DNA of 64,000 nt from Paraburkholderia sp. PREW-6R (GCF_039621805.1 NZ_CP155073.1:2356001-2420000), one strand, 5' to 3'. Positions 19,830 to 29,466 are shown, numbered from the stretch's first letter. Notes: generated by a model from the letters alone, not told the origin. Translations and numbers: made by a program.

Positions 19830-21665
19830 TTGGAACACTTAACCATCGCCCAGCGTAACGCCCAGAACGCACAGCTCGCGAGCTATGCGCACCGGCCGCT
19901 TGCGTTTCTCTTCCGCTTTATTCGCCGCCACCCGCTCGCGCACGCGATCGTGTTGTGCAGCGTGTTCGCGGCCGTGGGCTGTGCGCTCGCCTCGCAGTAC
20001 GCGATCAAGCACCTGATCGACGTGCTCGGCGAAGGCCGCCATCATCCCGGGCCGCTTTGGGGCGCGTTCGCCATCCTGGTCGGTCTGATCGCCGCGGACA
20101 ATATGCTTTGGCGGGTCGGCGGATGGGTCGCCGCGCATACGTTCGTCGCGGTAACGGGTGATTTGCGGCGCGATCTGTTCCAGTATCTGACGGGTCACTC
20201 ACCCACTTACTATTCCGAGAAGCAGCCCGGCATGCTGGCGAGCCGGATCACGGCCACGTCGAACGCCGTCTACACCGCCGAAAACACGACCGCGTGGAAC
20301 GTGCTGCCGCCGTGCATCGCGGTGCTCGGCGCGATCGTGATGATCATCGCGGTGAATCCGTTGATGGCCGCCGGTTTGATGCTGTGCTCTGCAATTTTGT
20401 CCGTCGTCCTTTACAAACTTGCTGGCCGCGGCTCGGCGCGGCACCATCATTTCGCGACCAAGGCGGCGTCGGTGGACGGCGAACTCGTCGACGTGATCAG
20501 CAACATGGGGCTCGTGCGCGCTTTCGGCATGACGTTTCGCGAACAGCAACGCTTCGGCGCCACCGTCAAGGCGGAAATGGATGCGCGCCAGCAGAGCCTG
20601 CTGTACCTCGAAAAGCTGCGCCTGCTGCATGCGGTCATCACCGCGCTGCTGTCAGCGGGGCTGCTCGGCTGGGCGCTGTGGCTGTGGGACCAGGGCAAGG
20701 CCACGTCCGGTGACATCGTGCTGGTCAGCTCGCTAGGCTTCACGATCCTGCACGGCACCCGCGATCTGGCCGTGGCGCTCGTTGACGTGACCCAGCACGT
20801 GGCGCGTCTGGCGGAAGCCGTGCGCACGCTGCTGGAGCCGCACGGCATGCCCGATCGCGACGGCGCCACCGAACTCGTGCCGCAAGGCGGCCGCGTCGAT
20901 TTCGAAGGCGTGACATTCGCCTATCCGCGCCGCCGTCCGATTCTCGATCACTTCGATCTGCATATCGAGCCCGGCCAGCGGGTTGGTCTGATCGGCAAGT
21001 CGGGCGCCGGCAAGTCGACTGTGCTCGCGCTGTTGCAGCGCTTCTATGAGACGCAGGGCGGCGCGATCAAAATCGACGGTCAGGACATCGCCACGATCAC
21101 GCAGGACAGCTTGCGCCACGCGCTTGCGCTGGTGCCGCAGGACATTTCGCTGTTCCATCGCACGGTCTACGAGAACATCGCGTATGGCCGCCCTGAGGCC
21201 AGCCGCGAAGAAGTGCTCGCGGCCGCGCGGGAAGCGCGCTGCACGGATTTCATCGAGGCAATGCCGGAAGGTTTCGACACGATCGTCGGTGACCGCGGTG
21301 TGAAGCTGTCCGGCGGACAGCGTCAACGTATTGCGATTGCGCGGGCCATCCTGAAAAATGCGCCGATTCTGCTGCTCGACGAAGCGACGTCGGCCCTCGA
21401 CAGCGCGTCGGAAGAAGCAATCCAGAAGGCGCTCGACCGTCTGATGGTCGGTCGCACGGTGATTGCCATTGCGCACCGCTTGTCCACGTTGAACAACTTC
21501 GACCGGATCATCGTGATGAGCGCCGGCAAGGTCATCGACGACGGCAGCCCCGAAGAGTTGCGTCAGCGTCCGGGCCTTTATCGCGATCTGCTGTCCAAGC
21601 AATACGGCAAAGGCGCGACGTTGCACGTGGGCGGTAAGAAGGTGGACGAACAGCACGTCGTCTGA
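19830..21665 (+). CDS. ABC exporter, fused permease and ATPase (MsbA-like lipid flippase type)
   Basis: About 611 residues. Six membrane helices (for example AIVLCSVFAAVGCALASQYA) are followed by an ATPase with Walker A GKSGAGKST, signature LSGGQRQR, Walker B ILLLDEATSALD and H-loop IAHRLST. It is close to MsbA-type lipid A flippases and to the 626-residue exporter at 14428. The start is uncertain: no in-frame ATG precedes the conserved sequence, and TTG 19830 (before EHLTIAQRNAQ) or GTG 19779 are the candidates, neither with a good ribosome site. A clean terminator follows the stop. Confidence 0.9.
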   Translation: MEHLTIAQRNAQNAQLASYAHRPLAFLFRFIRRHPLAHAIVLCSVFAAVGCALASQYAIKHLIDVLGEGRHHPGPLWGAFAILVGLIAADNMLWRVGGWVAAHTFVAVTGDLRRDLFQYLTGHSPTYYSEKQPGMLASRITATSNAVYTAENTTAWNVLPPCIAVLGAIVMIIAVNPLMAAGLMLCSAILSVVLYKLAGRGSARHHHFATKAASVDGELVDVISNMGLVRAFGMTFREQQRFGATVKAEMDARQQSLLYLEKLRLLHAVITALLSAGLLGWALWLWDQGKATSGDIVLVSSLGFTILHGTRDLAVALVDVTQHVARLAEAVRTLLEPHGMPDRDGATELVPQGGRVDFEGVTFAYPRRRPILDHFDLHIEPGQRVGLIGKSGAGKSTVLALLQRFYETQGGAIKIDGQDIATITQDSLRHALALVPQDISLFHRTVYENIAYGRPEASREEVLAAAREARCTDFIEAMPEGFDTIVGDRGVKLSGGQRQRIAIARAILKNAPILLLDEATSALDSASEEAIQKALDRLMVGRTVIAIAHRLSTLNNFDRIIVMSAGKVIDDGSPEELRQRPGLYRDLLSKQYGKGATLHVGGKKVDEQHVV

Positions 21666-21695
21666 GCGCGTGTGCGCGGTGCTGTGCCGGAAGAC

Positions 21696-21722
21696 AAAAA
21701 AGCCGCTCGAAGCGGCTTTTTT
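21696..21722 (+). terminator. Rho-independent terminator after the second ABC exporter
   Basis: AGCCGCT (21701-21707) pairs with AGCGGCT (21711-21717) around a CGA loop. It is preceded by an A-run and followed by a U-run, so it can work in both directions. Confidence 0.9.
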
Positions 21723-21826
21723 GTTGCGTGTCGCGCTTGCGTATCGCGCTTACGTCTCGCAGTTGCGTGACGCGGCCTCGCCATTAGATCGACACTCCCC
21801 GCCAAGCCGCCACCTCGCAGCGCTCC

Positions 21827-23284
21827 TCAGGCCGACACTGCGCGCCGCCCCTTGCCGGCCGCCGCACGTGGTTTTTCGTTACCCGAACGCTTTGCGCCGC
21901 CGGTGTCCTGCAGGTCGCGCATGAAATTATCTCGCCACACCGAAACGTTGTTCTCGCGCAGCTGCGCCATCATGTCCGCGTGACGCGCCTGGCGCTCGGC
22001 GAGCGGCATGTCGAGCGCCTTCGCGAGCGCCTCGGCCATTCCGTCGATGTCGACCGGATTGACGATCAGCGCGCCGTCGAGCTCCTGCGCCGCGCCGGCG
22101 AACCGCGACAACACGAGCACACCGGGATTGCCCGGATCCTGCGCCGACACATACTCCTTCGCGACGAGGTTCATGCCGTCCCGTAAAGGCGTCACGTAGC
22201 CGACGTGCGCGGTTCGGAACAGCGCGGCGAGCACCGAGCGCTCGTACTGCTTGTGGATGTAGAGAATCGGCGTCCAGTCCAGTTCGGCGAATCGCCCGTT
22301 GATGCGCCCTGATTCGCCTTCCAGTTGCAGGCGAATGTCCTGATACGCGTGCAGGTCGGCGCGAGTGGGCGGCGCGATCTGCAGGAACGACACCTTGTTG
22401 CGATGCGCCGTCGCGTGTTCCAGCAAGCGCTCGAACGCGCGAAAACGCTCGACCAGTCCCTTCGAATAATCGAGCCGGTCCACGCTCATGATGAGCTTGC
22501 GCGAATGCAGCGTCGCCTTCATGGTGCGCACCGGTTTGCCGCGCTCGCCGGCTTTGGCAAGTTCGGCGATTTCGTCCGGATACACGCCGATCGGATAGGC
22601 CGACGCGCGCAGCGTGCGGCCGAATGCGTGCAGCGTCAATGGACCGGCTTGTGGCGAAGCGTCCACCGTGCCATTCGCCTCGTTGACGACGTAATCGCAG
22701 AATGCACGCAGATCCGGCGCCGTCTGAAAGCCGAGCAGATCGAACGAACACAACGCTTCGACCAGTTCGCGATGCGGCGGCACTGCAAGCAACACCTGCG
22801 AGGCCGGAAACGGGATATGCAGGAAGAAGCCGATCCGATTTTTTACGCCGGCGGCGCGCAACGCCTGCGCGAACGGGATCAGGTGGTAGTCGTGAACCCA
22901 GATGACGTCGTCGTCACGCAAGAGCGGCACGAGTTGCTGGGCGAGCCACGCGTTCACACGCCAATAACCTTCGAAATCGTGGCGGTCGTACTGCACGAGA
23001 TCCGCACGATAGTGGAACGCCGGCCACAACGTGGCGTTCGAGAAACCACGATAGTACTGATCGTAATCACGGCGCATCAACGCGATGGTCGCAAAAGTCA
23101 CCGGGCCGCGCTCTTCGAGCTTGATCTGCGGCTGGCCGGAACTGAGCACATCGCCGCTCCAGCCGAACCACATGCCGCCGGTTTCCTTCAGCGCGTCGTA
23201 CACGCCCACCGCCAGACCGCCCGCCGCCGGGCCGCCTTCGGAGATCGGCGCCACCCGGTTCGATACGATGATCAGTCGACTCAT
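21827..23284 (-). CDS. otsA: Trehalose-6-phosphate synthase (GT20)
   Basis: A 485-residue enzyme joining UDP-glucose (or another NDP-glucose) to glucose-6-phosphate. Diagnostic pieces are the N-terminal [18 protein letters not shown] and GGLAVGV loop, [22 protein letters not shown] and the donor-site [12 protein letters not shown]. The start is ATG 23284; a longer open frame to 23671 overlaps otsB antisense frames and is not OtsA-like. The C-terminal tail of about 25 residues is basic and Ala-rich. It lies 64 bp after otsB in the same direction, so otsBA is one operon for the osmoprotectant trehalose. Confidence 0.97.
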   Translation of the reverse strand: MSRLIIVSNRVAPISEGGPAAGGLAVGVYDALKETGGMWFGWSGDVLSSGQPQIKLEERGPVTFATIALMRRDYDQYYRGFSNATLWPAFHYRADLVQYDRHDFEGYWRVNAWLAQQLVPLLRDDDVIWVHDYHLIPFAQALRAAGVKNRIGFFLHIPFPASQVLLAVPPHRELVEALCSFDLLGFQTAPDLRAFCDYVVNEANGTVDASPQAGPLTLHAFGRTLRASAYPIGVYPDEIAELAKAGERGKPVRTMKATLHSRKLIMSVDRLDYSKGLVERFRAFERLLEHATAHRNKVSFLQIAPPTRADLHAYQDIRLQLEGESGRINGRFAELDWTPILYIHKQYERSVLAALFRTAHVGYVTPLRDGMNLVAKEYVSAQDPGNPGVLVLSRFAGAAQELDGALIVNPVDIDGMAEALAKALDMPLAERQARHADMMAQLRENNVSVWRDNFMRDLQDTGGAKRSGNEKPRAAAGKGRRAVSA

Positions 23285-23348
23285 GAAGCGCAATTCCCGG
23301 AACGAGAGTGTGAAAGCGTGACGGACGACGGGAAACCCGGCGCGGCGC

Positions 23349-24098
23349 TCATGCAGTGCGCGCCGCCGCGACGATCGATTCGAGCCAGTCGAGCAAGGCG
23401 GACACCGAATCGACGCGCAAGCGCGCGGTCGTATCCCCCGCGCCGACCTTGATCGACACGCCGCCGCGTTCGTTGACGACCGCAAAGCCTTTCTCGTCGG
23501 TGAGGTCGTCGCCGGCGAACACCGGGCGACGGCCGACGAACGGCGGCTCATCGAGGAACGCCCGCATTGCACGGCCCTTGTCCACGTCTTTCGGTTTGAT
23601 TTCGTAGACCATCTTGCCCGGCTGCAGCACATACGCGCCGGGATAGTCGGCGACGAGCTGTTCGGTTGCATGGCGCGCGGCGGGTTCGCGCTCCGGTGCG
23701 TTGCGATAGTGCAGCGCGAGCGCCGCGCCCTTGATTTCGAGCAGCATGCCCGGGTTCTCGTTGACCACCTGCGCGAGTACCTGCTCCATGCGCAGCAGGC
23801 GCTCGTCGTTAAAACCTATCCGCTGCGTGTCGCCGTTCGCGTCGCGCCGCTCGGCGCCGTGCAAGCCGGCAATCGGCAGATCCGGCATGCCGAGAAATCC
23901 GTCGATGCTGTCGATCCCGCGGCCCGACACCACCGCGACCGCGCCATTCGTCAGGCGCCGCAATTCGCTCAGCAGGTCGATCACGCGCGGCTCGACCCGC
24001 ACGCCGTCTGGCGTGGACGCGAGTTCGACGAGCGTGCCGTCGAAGTCGAAGAAAAATGCCGTCTCGCTCGGAGACAGAACAGCTGGAAGTGCTTGCAT
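23349..24098 (-). CDS. otsB: Trehalose-6-phosphate phosphatase
   Basis: A 249-residue HAD-superfamily phosphatase. Motif I is FFFDFDGTLVELAS (nucleophile Asp), motif II is the AVVSGRGIDSIDGFL region, and motif IV is FAGDDLTDEKGF. The GLHGAERR segment is typical of the OtsB cap. It removes phosphate from the OtsA product to give trehalose. It is the first gene of otsBA, with its promoter presumably in 24099-24479. Confidence 0.96.
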   Translation of the reverse strand: MQALPAVLSPSETAFFFDFDGTLVELASTPDGVRVEPRVIDLLSELRRLTNGAVAVVSGRGIDSIDGFLGMPDLPIAGLHGAERRDANGDTQRIGFNDERLLRMEQVLAQVVNENPGMLLEIKGAALALHYRNAPEREPAARHATEQLVADYPGAYVLQPGKMVYEIKPKDVDKGRAMRAFLDEPPFVGRRPVFAGDDLTDEKGFAVVNERGGVSIKVGAGDTTARLRVDSVSALLDWLESIVAAARTA

Positions 24099-24479
24099 CG
24101 GTTAGTTTGCCTTTCAGCCTCGTGCGGCCGGAAAAGTGAGCGCATCTTACCGCGCATCGGTCCAATTTTCGAGAAAGTAAGCCAGCACCCAGGCGTGGCG
24201 GCGGCTCGCGAGCGAAACCGGACTCACGTGCGTACAAAACGAAAACAATCTGATTTCGTCGAGCTTTCAGCGCACTGCGTCATATTGCCTCGCAACCCGC
24301 GCACGTCAAGGCGCCGCGCGACGTGTTCCGACGATTTGCGTTACAGTCGCAGCCGAACAGACTATTGCTTTAACGGCCAGTTTTGCACACTGTGACTGCG
24401 CGTGCCGTGCGCGCAACCCGCTGCGCCAGTCGTGCGCGGCAAAGCGCGCCGCTTCTGAATCGAGTCATCGAGCCCTGCT
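24099..24479. other. Intergenic region between divergent otsB and the SCO gene
   Basis: No gene is supported in these 381 bases. They must contain the divergent promoters of otsBA and of the copper-assembly genes. I could not identify a convincing -35/-10 pair. Confidence 0.4.
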
Positions 24480-25157
24480 TTGTTCCCATTCATCCCGTCC
24501 TGTCCGCCGCAGTCGAACGACGTACCAGCAACGCGAACGACCGCGTTTCGCCCGGCGAGGCTCGTGCGCCGGCTGGCGCTGATCTCGATGTTCGGCTCGG
24601 CAGCCGTGCTGACCGGCTGCACGCATCCCGCCGAGCCCTGGCAACTGACCAACGTCACTGGCCACCTGCCGGATCTCGATTTCAAACTGACCGGCGACGA
24701 TGGCCGCCCCGTGAACGGCGATTCATTCAAAGGCCGCACGTCGCTCGTCTATTTCGGCTACACGCATTGCCCCGACGTCTGCCCGGAAACCATGGGACGC
24801 CTGATGCAGGTGCTCGGCAAACTCGGCCCCGACGCCCAGAAGGTGCGTATTCTCTTTATAACTGTCGACCCGGCGCGCGACACGCCGAAAGCACTGCATG
24901 ATTACGTCGGCGCGTTCGACGCGCAGCATGCCGAAGGGCTGACCGGCACTGACTGGCAAATCGAATCGCTTGCCAAGCGCTACCGGGTTGCCTATCAGAT
25001 GGAAAAACGCGACCCGAGCGGCAACTATGAAGTCACCCATAGTTCGGCAGTCTATGTGTTCGACCCGCAAGGCCACGCACGCCTGCTGGCCACCGACCAC
25101 GACACGCCCGACGCGATCGCGCAGGACCTGCGCCGCGTCATCGACGATCACTCCTGA
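24480..25157 (+). CDS. SCO1/SenC family copper chaperone for cytochrome c oxidase
   Basis: A thioredoxin-fold protein with the copper-binding motif CPDVCPETMG after YFGYTH and the conserved His in EVTHSSAVYVFD. A lipoprotein signal is seen as RRLALISMFGSAAVLTGC. The longest form starts at TTG 24480 (225 residues); GTG 24564 gives a compact lipoprotein start and is a reasonable alternative. It delivers copper to the CuA site of cytochrome oxidase from the periplasmic side. PCuAC follows 31 bp later and a CtaG-like gene after that, so all three probably form one operon. Confidence 0.92.
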   Translation: MFPFIPSCPPQSNDVPATRTTAFRPARLVRRLALISMFGSAAVLTGCTHPAEPWQLTNVTGHLPDLDFKLTGDDGRPVNGDSFKGRTSLVYFGYTHCPDVCPETMGRLMQVLGKLGPDAQKVRILFITVDPARDTPKALHDYVGAFDAQHAEGLTGTDWQIESLAKRYRVAYQMEKRDPSGNYEVTHSSAVYVFDPQGHARLLATDHDTPDAIAQDLRRVIDDHS

Positions 25158-25188
25158 CCTTCACTCGCCTCTTTCCAGGTTTTCATTC

Positions 25189-25656
25189 ATGTCGATCAAG
25201 ATCAAAATCAGAACGCTCGCCACCCTCACCTGCGCGCTCGCGCTTGCATCCGGTCTCGTGACAGCCGCGCAGGCCGCAGGCGCGCAGGCCATCAGCGTAC
25301 AGAACGCCTGGGTGCGCTGGCTGCCGAACAACCTGCCCGCCGCCGGCTACCTGACGCTGGTGAACGCGAGCGACAAAGCCGTGGACCTGGTCGACATTTC
25401 GAGCGACGACTACGGCGATGCGATGCTGCATCAGACGGTGTCGAACGGGTCGTCGCAGAAAATGGTGATGGTCGACAAGCTGACGGTGCCCGCGCACGGC
25501 CAGGTCGCGATTGCGCCGGGTGGCTACCACGTGATGCTCGAAGATGCGAAGCACAAGGTCGCGCCCGGCGACACGGTTCATCTGACGCTGAAGTTTTCGG
25601 ACGGTGAAACGCTGAATGCCCCGTTCGCCGTCAAGTCGCCGGCGCAAACCAAGTAA
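25189..25656 (+). CDS. PCuAC periplasmic copper chaperone (DUF461)
   Basis: A 155-residue exported protein: a signal peptide covers about residues 1-29 with cleavage after an AQAA-type site. The mature domain has the copper motif as MLHQTVSNGSSQKMVMVD (His then Met) and GYHVMLED (HxM), matching the H-x10-M-x20-HxM pattern. PCuAC hands Cu(I) to SCO and oxidase subunit II. It sits between the SCO and CtaG-like genes. Confidence 0.93.
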   Translation: MSIKIKIRTLATLTCALALASGLVTAAQAAGAQAISVQNAWVRWLPNNLPAAGYLTLVNASDKAVDLVDISSDDYGDAMLHQTVSNGSSQKMVMVDKLTVPAHGQVAIAPGGYHVMLEDAKHKVAPGDTVHLTLKFSDGETLNAPFAVKSPAQTK

Positions 25657-25686
25657 CGCATCCGGCACACCGACCAGCCCCGCGCG

Positions 25687-26601
25687 ATGAACCTGCTCTA
25701 CTGGCTCGATCCCTGGGAATTTTCGCCGACCGTCATCATTGCGTTGCTGTTGCCGGCGATCCTGTTCGTGCGCGGCGCGCGCAAGGCGAAGGTGACGTTC
25801 GCGCGCCGGCTGTCGTTCTGGTTCGGGCTCACGGCGCTCTATGTGGCGCTGCATACGCGGCTCGATTATTTTTTCGAGCACGAGTTCTTCATGCACCGCG
25901 CGCAGCATCTCGTGCTGCATCATCTTGGGCCGTTTTTCATCGCGCTGTCGTATCCGGGCGCCGCACTGCGCGCCGGCATTCCGTTCGGCTGGCGGCAACG
26001 TTTCGTGCGCCCCGCGCTCGCCACGCCCGTCGTGCGCACTTTGCTCGACGTGGTGATGCACCCGGTCGTCGCGGTCACGCTGTTCGTAGGGCTGATCTAC
26101 TTCTGGCTCGTGTCGCCGATTCATTTTGTGGCGATGCTCGACTGGCGGCTGTACCGCGTGATGAACTGGAGCATGGTGATCGACGGCCTGCTGTTCTGGT
26201 GGCTGGTGCTCGACCCGCGCCCCGCGCCGCCGGCGCGTCTGTCGCCTGGCAAACGCGTGCTGGTGGTGATCGCGGCGATTCCGCCGCAGATCCTGCTCGG
26301 CGCGTTCATCTTCTTCACGCCGCGTGAGTTGTACCCGATCTATTCGATCTGCGGTCGCGCGTTCACGTGGCTGAGCCCCATGCGCGATCAGCAGATTGGC
26401 GGTCTGCTGCTGTGGATTCCCGGTTCGATGATGAGCGTGATCGGCGCCCTGCTCGCGCTGCGCCACTGGATGCGGCTGTCGGCGCGCGGACGGGTGCGTG
26501 GCGAACGTCGCGCGAATGCGGCGCGAGGGCTGGGACAGCGCGCGCCGCTGCAGTCGGAGGCGGCTACGCTGCCCTCACCAAAAACGCACCGACAGACTTA
26601 G
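25687..26601 (+). CDS. CtaG-type (caa3) cytochrome c oxidase assembly membrane protein
   Basis: A 304-residue protein with about seven hydrophobic segments. It starts MNLLYWLDPWEFSPTVIIAL and has the His-rich membrane motif MHRAQHLVLHHLGPFFIALS characteristic of the caa3_CtaG family. A second His-containing stretch is SPIHFVAMLDWRLYRVMNWS. The family is needed for copper-dependent oxidase assembly. The C-terminal about 40 residues are Arg/Ala-rich and cytoplasmic. It ends in a 4-bp convergent overlap with the ElaA gene. Confidence 0.88.
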   Translation: MNLLYWLDPWEFSPTVIIALLLPAILFVRGARKAKVTFARRLSFWFGLTALYVALHTRLDYFFEHEFFMHRAQHLVLHHLGPFFIALSYPGAALRAGIPFGWRQRFVRPALATPVVRTLLDVVMHPVVAVTLFVGLIYFWLVSPIHFVAMLDWRLYRVMNWSMVIDGLLFWWLVLDPRPAPPARLSPGKRVLVVIAAIPPQILLGAFIFFTPRELYPIYSICGRAFTWLSPMRDQQIGGLLLWIPGSMMSVIGALLALRHWMRLSARGRVRGERRANAARGLGQRAPLQSEAATLPSPKTHRQT

Positions 26602-27092
26602 ACCGAGCGCATCCACACGTGCGGTATGCCGTCTTCGTCGTGTATGTCCGAGACGGGCGCAAATCCGAATGCGCCGTAAAAGCGCTGCAGATGCGCCTGC
26701 GCATGCAGCCGGACCGGCGCGTCTGGCCACTGTTCGCGGATATGCGTCAACGCCCGCTCGAGCATCGCATTGCCGAGCCCTATTCCACGAAACGGCTGGG
26801 TGGTGAGAACGCGGCCAATCCGGATATCGGCGTCGCCGGCATCCGGCAACAGCACGCGCAGGTAGCCGGCCAGCGCCGCGGTGCGGCCGCCGGGTCCGTA
26901 TGCCAACAGGTGCCACGCGTCGAAATCCAGCCCGTCGATGTCGCCGTAGACGCAGTTCTGTTCGACCACGAACACCGCGCTGCGCGCGGCCAGCATCGCG
27001 TAGACCTCACTCGTCGTGAGGTCGTCGAAACGCTTCCAGCGCCATTCGAGTTCGGCGAGCCGCGTGGCGGCCGTGTGCTGCATTTCAGTCAT
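26598..27092 (-). CDS. ElaA-type GNAT N-acetyltransferase
   Basis: A 164-residue protein of the GNAT fold. ElaA features are EVYAMLAARSAVFVVEQNC, YGDIDGLDFDAWHLLAY, and the acetyl-CoA loop IGRVLTTQPFRGIGLGNAML. The substrate is unknown. Start choice is uncertain (ATG 27098, 27092 or 27083); with 27092 the gene overlaps the end of the upstream diguanylate cyclase gene by 8 bp, so translation is probably coupled. Its 3' end overlaps the CtaG-like gene by 4 bp. Confidence 0.85.
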   Translation of the reverse strand: MTEMQHTAATRLAELEWRWKRFDDLTTSEVYAMLAARSAVFVVEQNCVYGDIDGLDFDAWHLLAYGPGGRTAALAGYLRVLLPDAGDADIRIGRVLTTQPFRGIGLGNAMLERALTHIREQWPDAPVRLHAQAHLQRFYGAFGFAPVSDIHDEDGIPHVWMRSV

Positions 27093-28077
27093 GTGCATGC
27101 TTTGAGGAAAGGCGCGCCTTCGACGCCTGTTTGTGGCTATACATCGCGGCATCGGCGGCCGCAAGCAGTTCGGCGACATGCGTGTGCCGCTTCGCATCGT
27201 ACTCGACCTGGCCCACGCTGAAACGGATTGCGTAGCCCCGTTTTGCGTCGACGGTGTTGGCTTCCAGCGCGTGAGCGAGCCGCTGCGTGACTTCGCGCGT
27301 TTGCGCGCTGTTCGAATCGGTGAGCAGCGCAACGAACTCATCGCCGCCCAACCGGCCGATAACGTCGCTCTCGCGCAGTTCGGTGCGCAAGGTTTCGGCG
27401 AAAGTCTTCAACGCAAGGTCGCCTTCGGCGTGACCGTACGTGTCGTTGATCTGTTTGAAATCGTTGAGGTCGAAGAACAGCAGCGACGCGGGCTTTTCCA
27501 TCCGCTTGCACACATTCAGCGCGTGTTGCGCGAGCGCCTCGAAGCCGCGCCGGTTCGACAGCAGCGTCAGGTCGTCGAGCGTCGCCAGTTGAACCGCAAC
27601 CAGTTCCTGCTCCGCCATGCGCGCCAGATCGCGCAACAGTTCGCGCTCTTCGTCATCGAGACCGCCACGCGGCTTGACGTCGAGCAGGCACAACGTGCCG
27701 AGCTTGCTGCCATTGGGCACCGTGAGCGGACACCCTGCGTAAAAACGGATGTTGGGATTGTCGGTAACGAGCGGATTGTCGAAAAAGCGCTCGTCGCTGA
27801 GGGTGTCGGGCACCATCAGGATGTCGTCGCCGAGAATGGCGTGCGCGCAGAAAGAGACATCGCGCGACGTCTCGCTGGTTGACAGGCCGACGCATGACTT
27901 GAACCACTGCCGGTTCGCATCGACCAGACTGACGAGCGCGATGGGCACGCCGAAAAGGCGCTTCGCGAGACGGGTCAGGCGATCGAAGCGCTCTTCGGGC
28001 GACGTGTCGAGAATATGCAGCGCACGGAGCGTGTCGAGACGGGTGCTTTCGTTACTGGGCGTCGTTGGGACGTGCAT
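27085..28077 (-). CDS. Diguanylate cyclase with N-terminal GAF sensor (GAF-GGDEF)
   Basis: A 330-residue soluble protein. Residues about 20-155 form a GAF domain (FDRLTRLAKRLFGVPIALVS; FYAGCPLTVPNGSKLGTLCL), and about 165-320 a GGDEF domain with DDLTLLSNRRGFE, FDLNDFKQINDTYGHAEGD and an intact active site GRLGGDEFVAL. It should make cyclic di-GMP from two GTP; no RxxD inhibitory site is obvious in the expected position. No membrane segment is present, so the signal is cytoplasmic. The downstream ElaA-type acetyltransferase overlaps it. Confidence 0.93.
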   Translation of the reverse strand: MHVPTTPSNESTRLDTLRALHILDTSPEERFDRLTRLAKRLFGVPIALVSLVDANRQWFKSCVGLSTSETSRDVSFCAHAILGDDILMVPDTLSDERFFDNPLVTDNPNIRFYAGCPLTVPNGSKLGTLCLLDVKPRGGLDDEERELLRDLARMAEQELVAVQLATLDDLTLLSNRRGFEALAQHALNVCKRMEKPASLLFFDLNDFKQINDTYGHAEGDLALKTFAETLRTELRESDVIGRLGGDEFVALLTDSNSAQTREVTQRLAHALEANTVDAKRGYAIRFSVGQVEYDAKRHTHVAELLAAADAAMYSHKQASKARLSSKHAHD

Positions 28078-28207
28078 GTCGTTCTTCCTAAGGCCGTTGA
28101 AATGACCACAGTCGTAGGCGTCTAGTGTAAAGCCGCATGTCGTCGTGCCGCACGTATTACCCTGGAATCGGATGTGTCACGCAGAGCTTCTGCCGGTCCC
28201 GCCATCG

Positions 28208-28984
28208 CTACGGGTGTGCGCCAAAGCTCACGGGCTCGACCGGGCGGCCAAGACATTCGATCAGATTGCCCGGCCCGCTCAGGTGCAGCGCGCCGACCAC
28301 TACGAGCGTGCGTTCCGCGCGGCCGAGCAACGCGGTCAGACGCGCGGCCCATGCGCGATTGCGCGCGTCGAGAATCGCCTCGCGAATGCCCGGCAGATTG
28401 AACATCGGCGACTCGGTCGCGATACGCTGCACACATGCGGTATCTCCGTCCAGCCATGCGCCGTGCATGGACTCGAGCGTGCGCTGCGGTTCGTCGACGT
28501 CGGTCATCAGCAAGGCCAGTGCGGCGCCGATCGCTTCGAGCGGAATGGTTTCGAGCGACGCCGCCACATCCTGCGCGGTCTCGAGAAACTGGTACGGTTT
28601 GCGTTGCGCGATCGCGGAGCGCAGCATGCGCGGCTCGACGCCTTCGACCACGTGCTGGAACAGCGTCGGCGCGATGATCAGTGCGGCCCACGGGCGCAGG
28701 TCGGCGAACGGCGCGAGCGGGCCGTCGACGGGCCACGCCGCTTGCAGACGGTTCCACGCATCGCTCGACAGCAACGGCTCGAGATGTGACGCGTCGGGTT
28801 GGGCTCCGGCGTGCGGGCTTGATCTGAGCAACGGCAAGATGGCCGGCGGACTGGACTCGAGAACCAACGTCTCGGCCCAATCATAGGCTTCGCCGATCCA
28901 GGGCGGCATACGGCGGCTCGTTGCGGGGAAGAGATGCATCGAGCCAAGCAGGCGCACATGCGTGCCGGTAATCTGAAAGTACAT
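28208..28984 (-). CDS. TraB/GumN family protein
   Basis: A 258-residue protein that starts MYFQITGTHVRLLGSMHLFP. The GSMH motif near the N-terminus, the ARNRAWAARL segment and the closing VVVGALHLSGPGNLIECL match the TraB/GumN (Tiki-like) family; some members are metalloproteases but most bacterial ones are uncharacterised. No signal peptide is visible here, unlike many GumN proteins. It is followed at 130 bp by the GGDEF gene in the same direction. Confidence 0.8.
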   Translation of the reverse strand: MYFQITGTHVRLLGSMHLFPATSRRMPPWIGEAYDWAETLVLESSPPAILPLLRSSPHAGAQPDASHLEPLLSSDAWNRLQAAWPVDGPLAPFADLRPWAALIIAPTLFQHVVEGVEPRMLRSAIAQRKPYQFLETAQDVAASLETIPLEAIGAALALLMTDVDEPQRTLESMHGAWLDGDTACVQRIATESPMFNLPGIREAILDARNRAWAARLTALLGRAERTLVVVGALHLSGPGNLIECLGRPVEPVSFGAHP

Positions 28985-29031
28985 GCACCCTCGATAAAGC
29001 AGCTATGCCGATGAAGAAGTCGTAGCCGGCA

Positions 29032-29466
29032 TCACGTGGTTCCTCGACACTCGCCACGCCGGCGCGGCGCGCGTTGCCACGCGAAGCGCACCGTGGCTAC
29101 CACGAACAGCAGAAAAGCGATTTGCGACAGATACAGCTCGAGCCGGATCGGATGACTGAGCGCGAACCACGAATTGTGCGCCACATCCGTCACGATGACA
29201 GCAACTGAAAGTGCCAGTCCGGTTCGCGGCGCGGCCAGCAGAAGCAATGCAACGAGCGGATCGATGAAGAGCAACGACGTCCAGTAGAGTCGCGTGACGG
29301 GTGCGACGCCGCCGTAATCCCAATTCAAACCGTGAAGGAGTGCGACGTGAAGATGCGTGCAGAAGGCGCCGCAAAAACACGCCGCGTAAATCATACGCAG
29401 ACCTTGCGCGTGGCGCGCCATTTGGGAGATAAGCATATCCGGCAATGTCCAGGCTTGAGTGCGCAT
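29032..29466 (-). CDS. Uncharacterised small membrane protein
   Basis: I do not recognise this 144-residue protein. It has four hydrophobic segments (about 24-43, 60-78, 84-102, 111-130) and a short basic C-terminus. A Trp/His-containing loop (HNSWFALSHPIRLELYL) lies between helices 3 and 4. The start could be the ATG at 29466 or the internal Met before ARHAQGLRM. It lies in a stretch with several uncharacterised genes; the TraB/GumN gene follows 47 bp later in the same direction. Confidence 0.6.
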   Translation of the reverse strand: MRTQAWTLPDMLISQMARHAQGLRMIYAACFCGAFCTHLHVALLHGLNWDYGGVAPVTRLYWTSLLFIDPLVALLLLAAPRTGLALSVAVIVTDVAHNSWFALSHPIRLELYLSQIAFLLFVVATVRFAWQRAPRRRGECRGTT

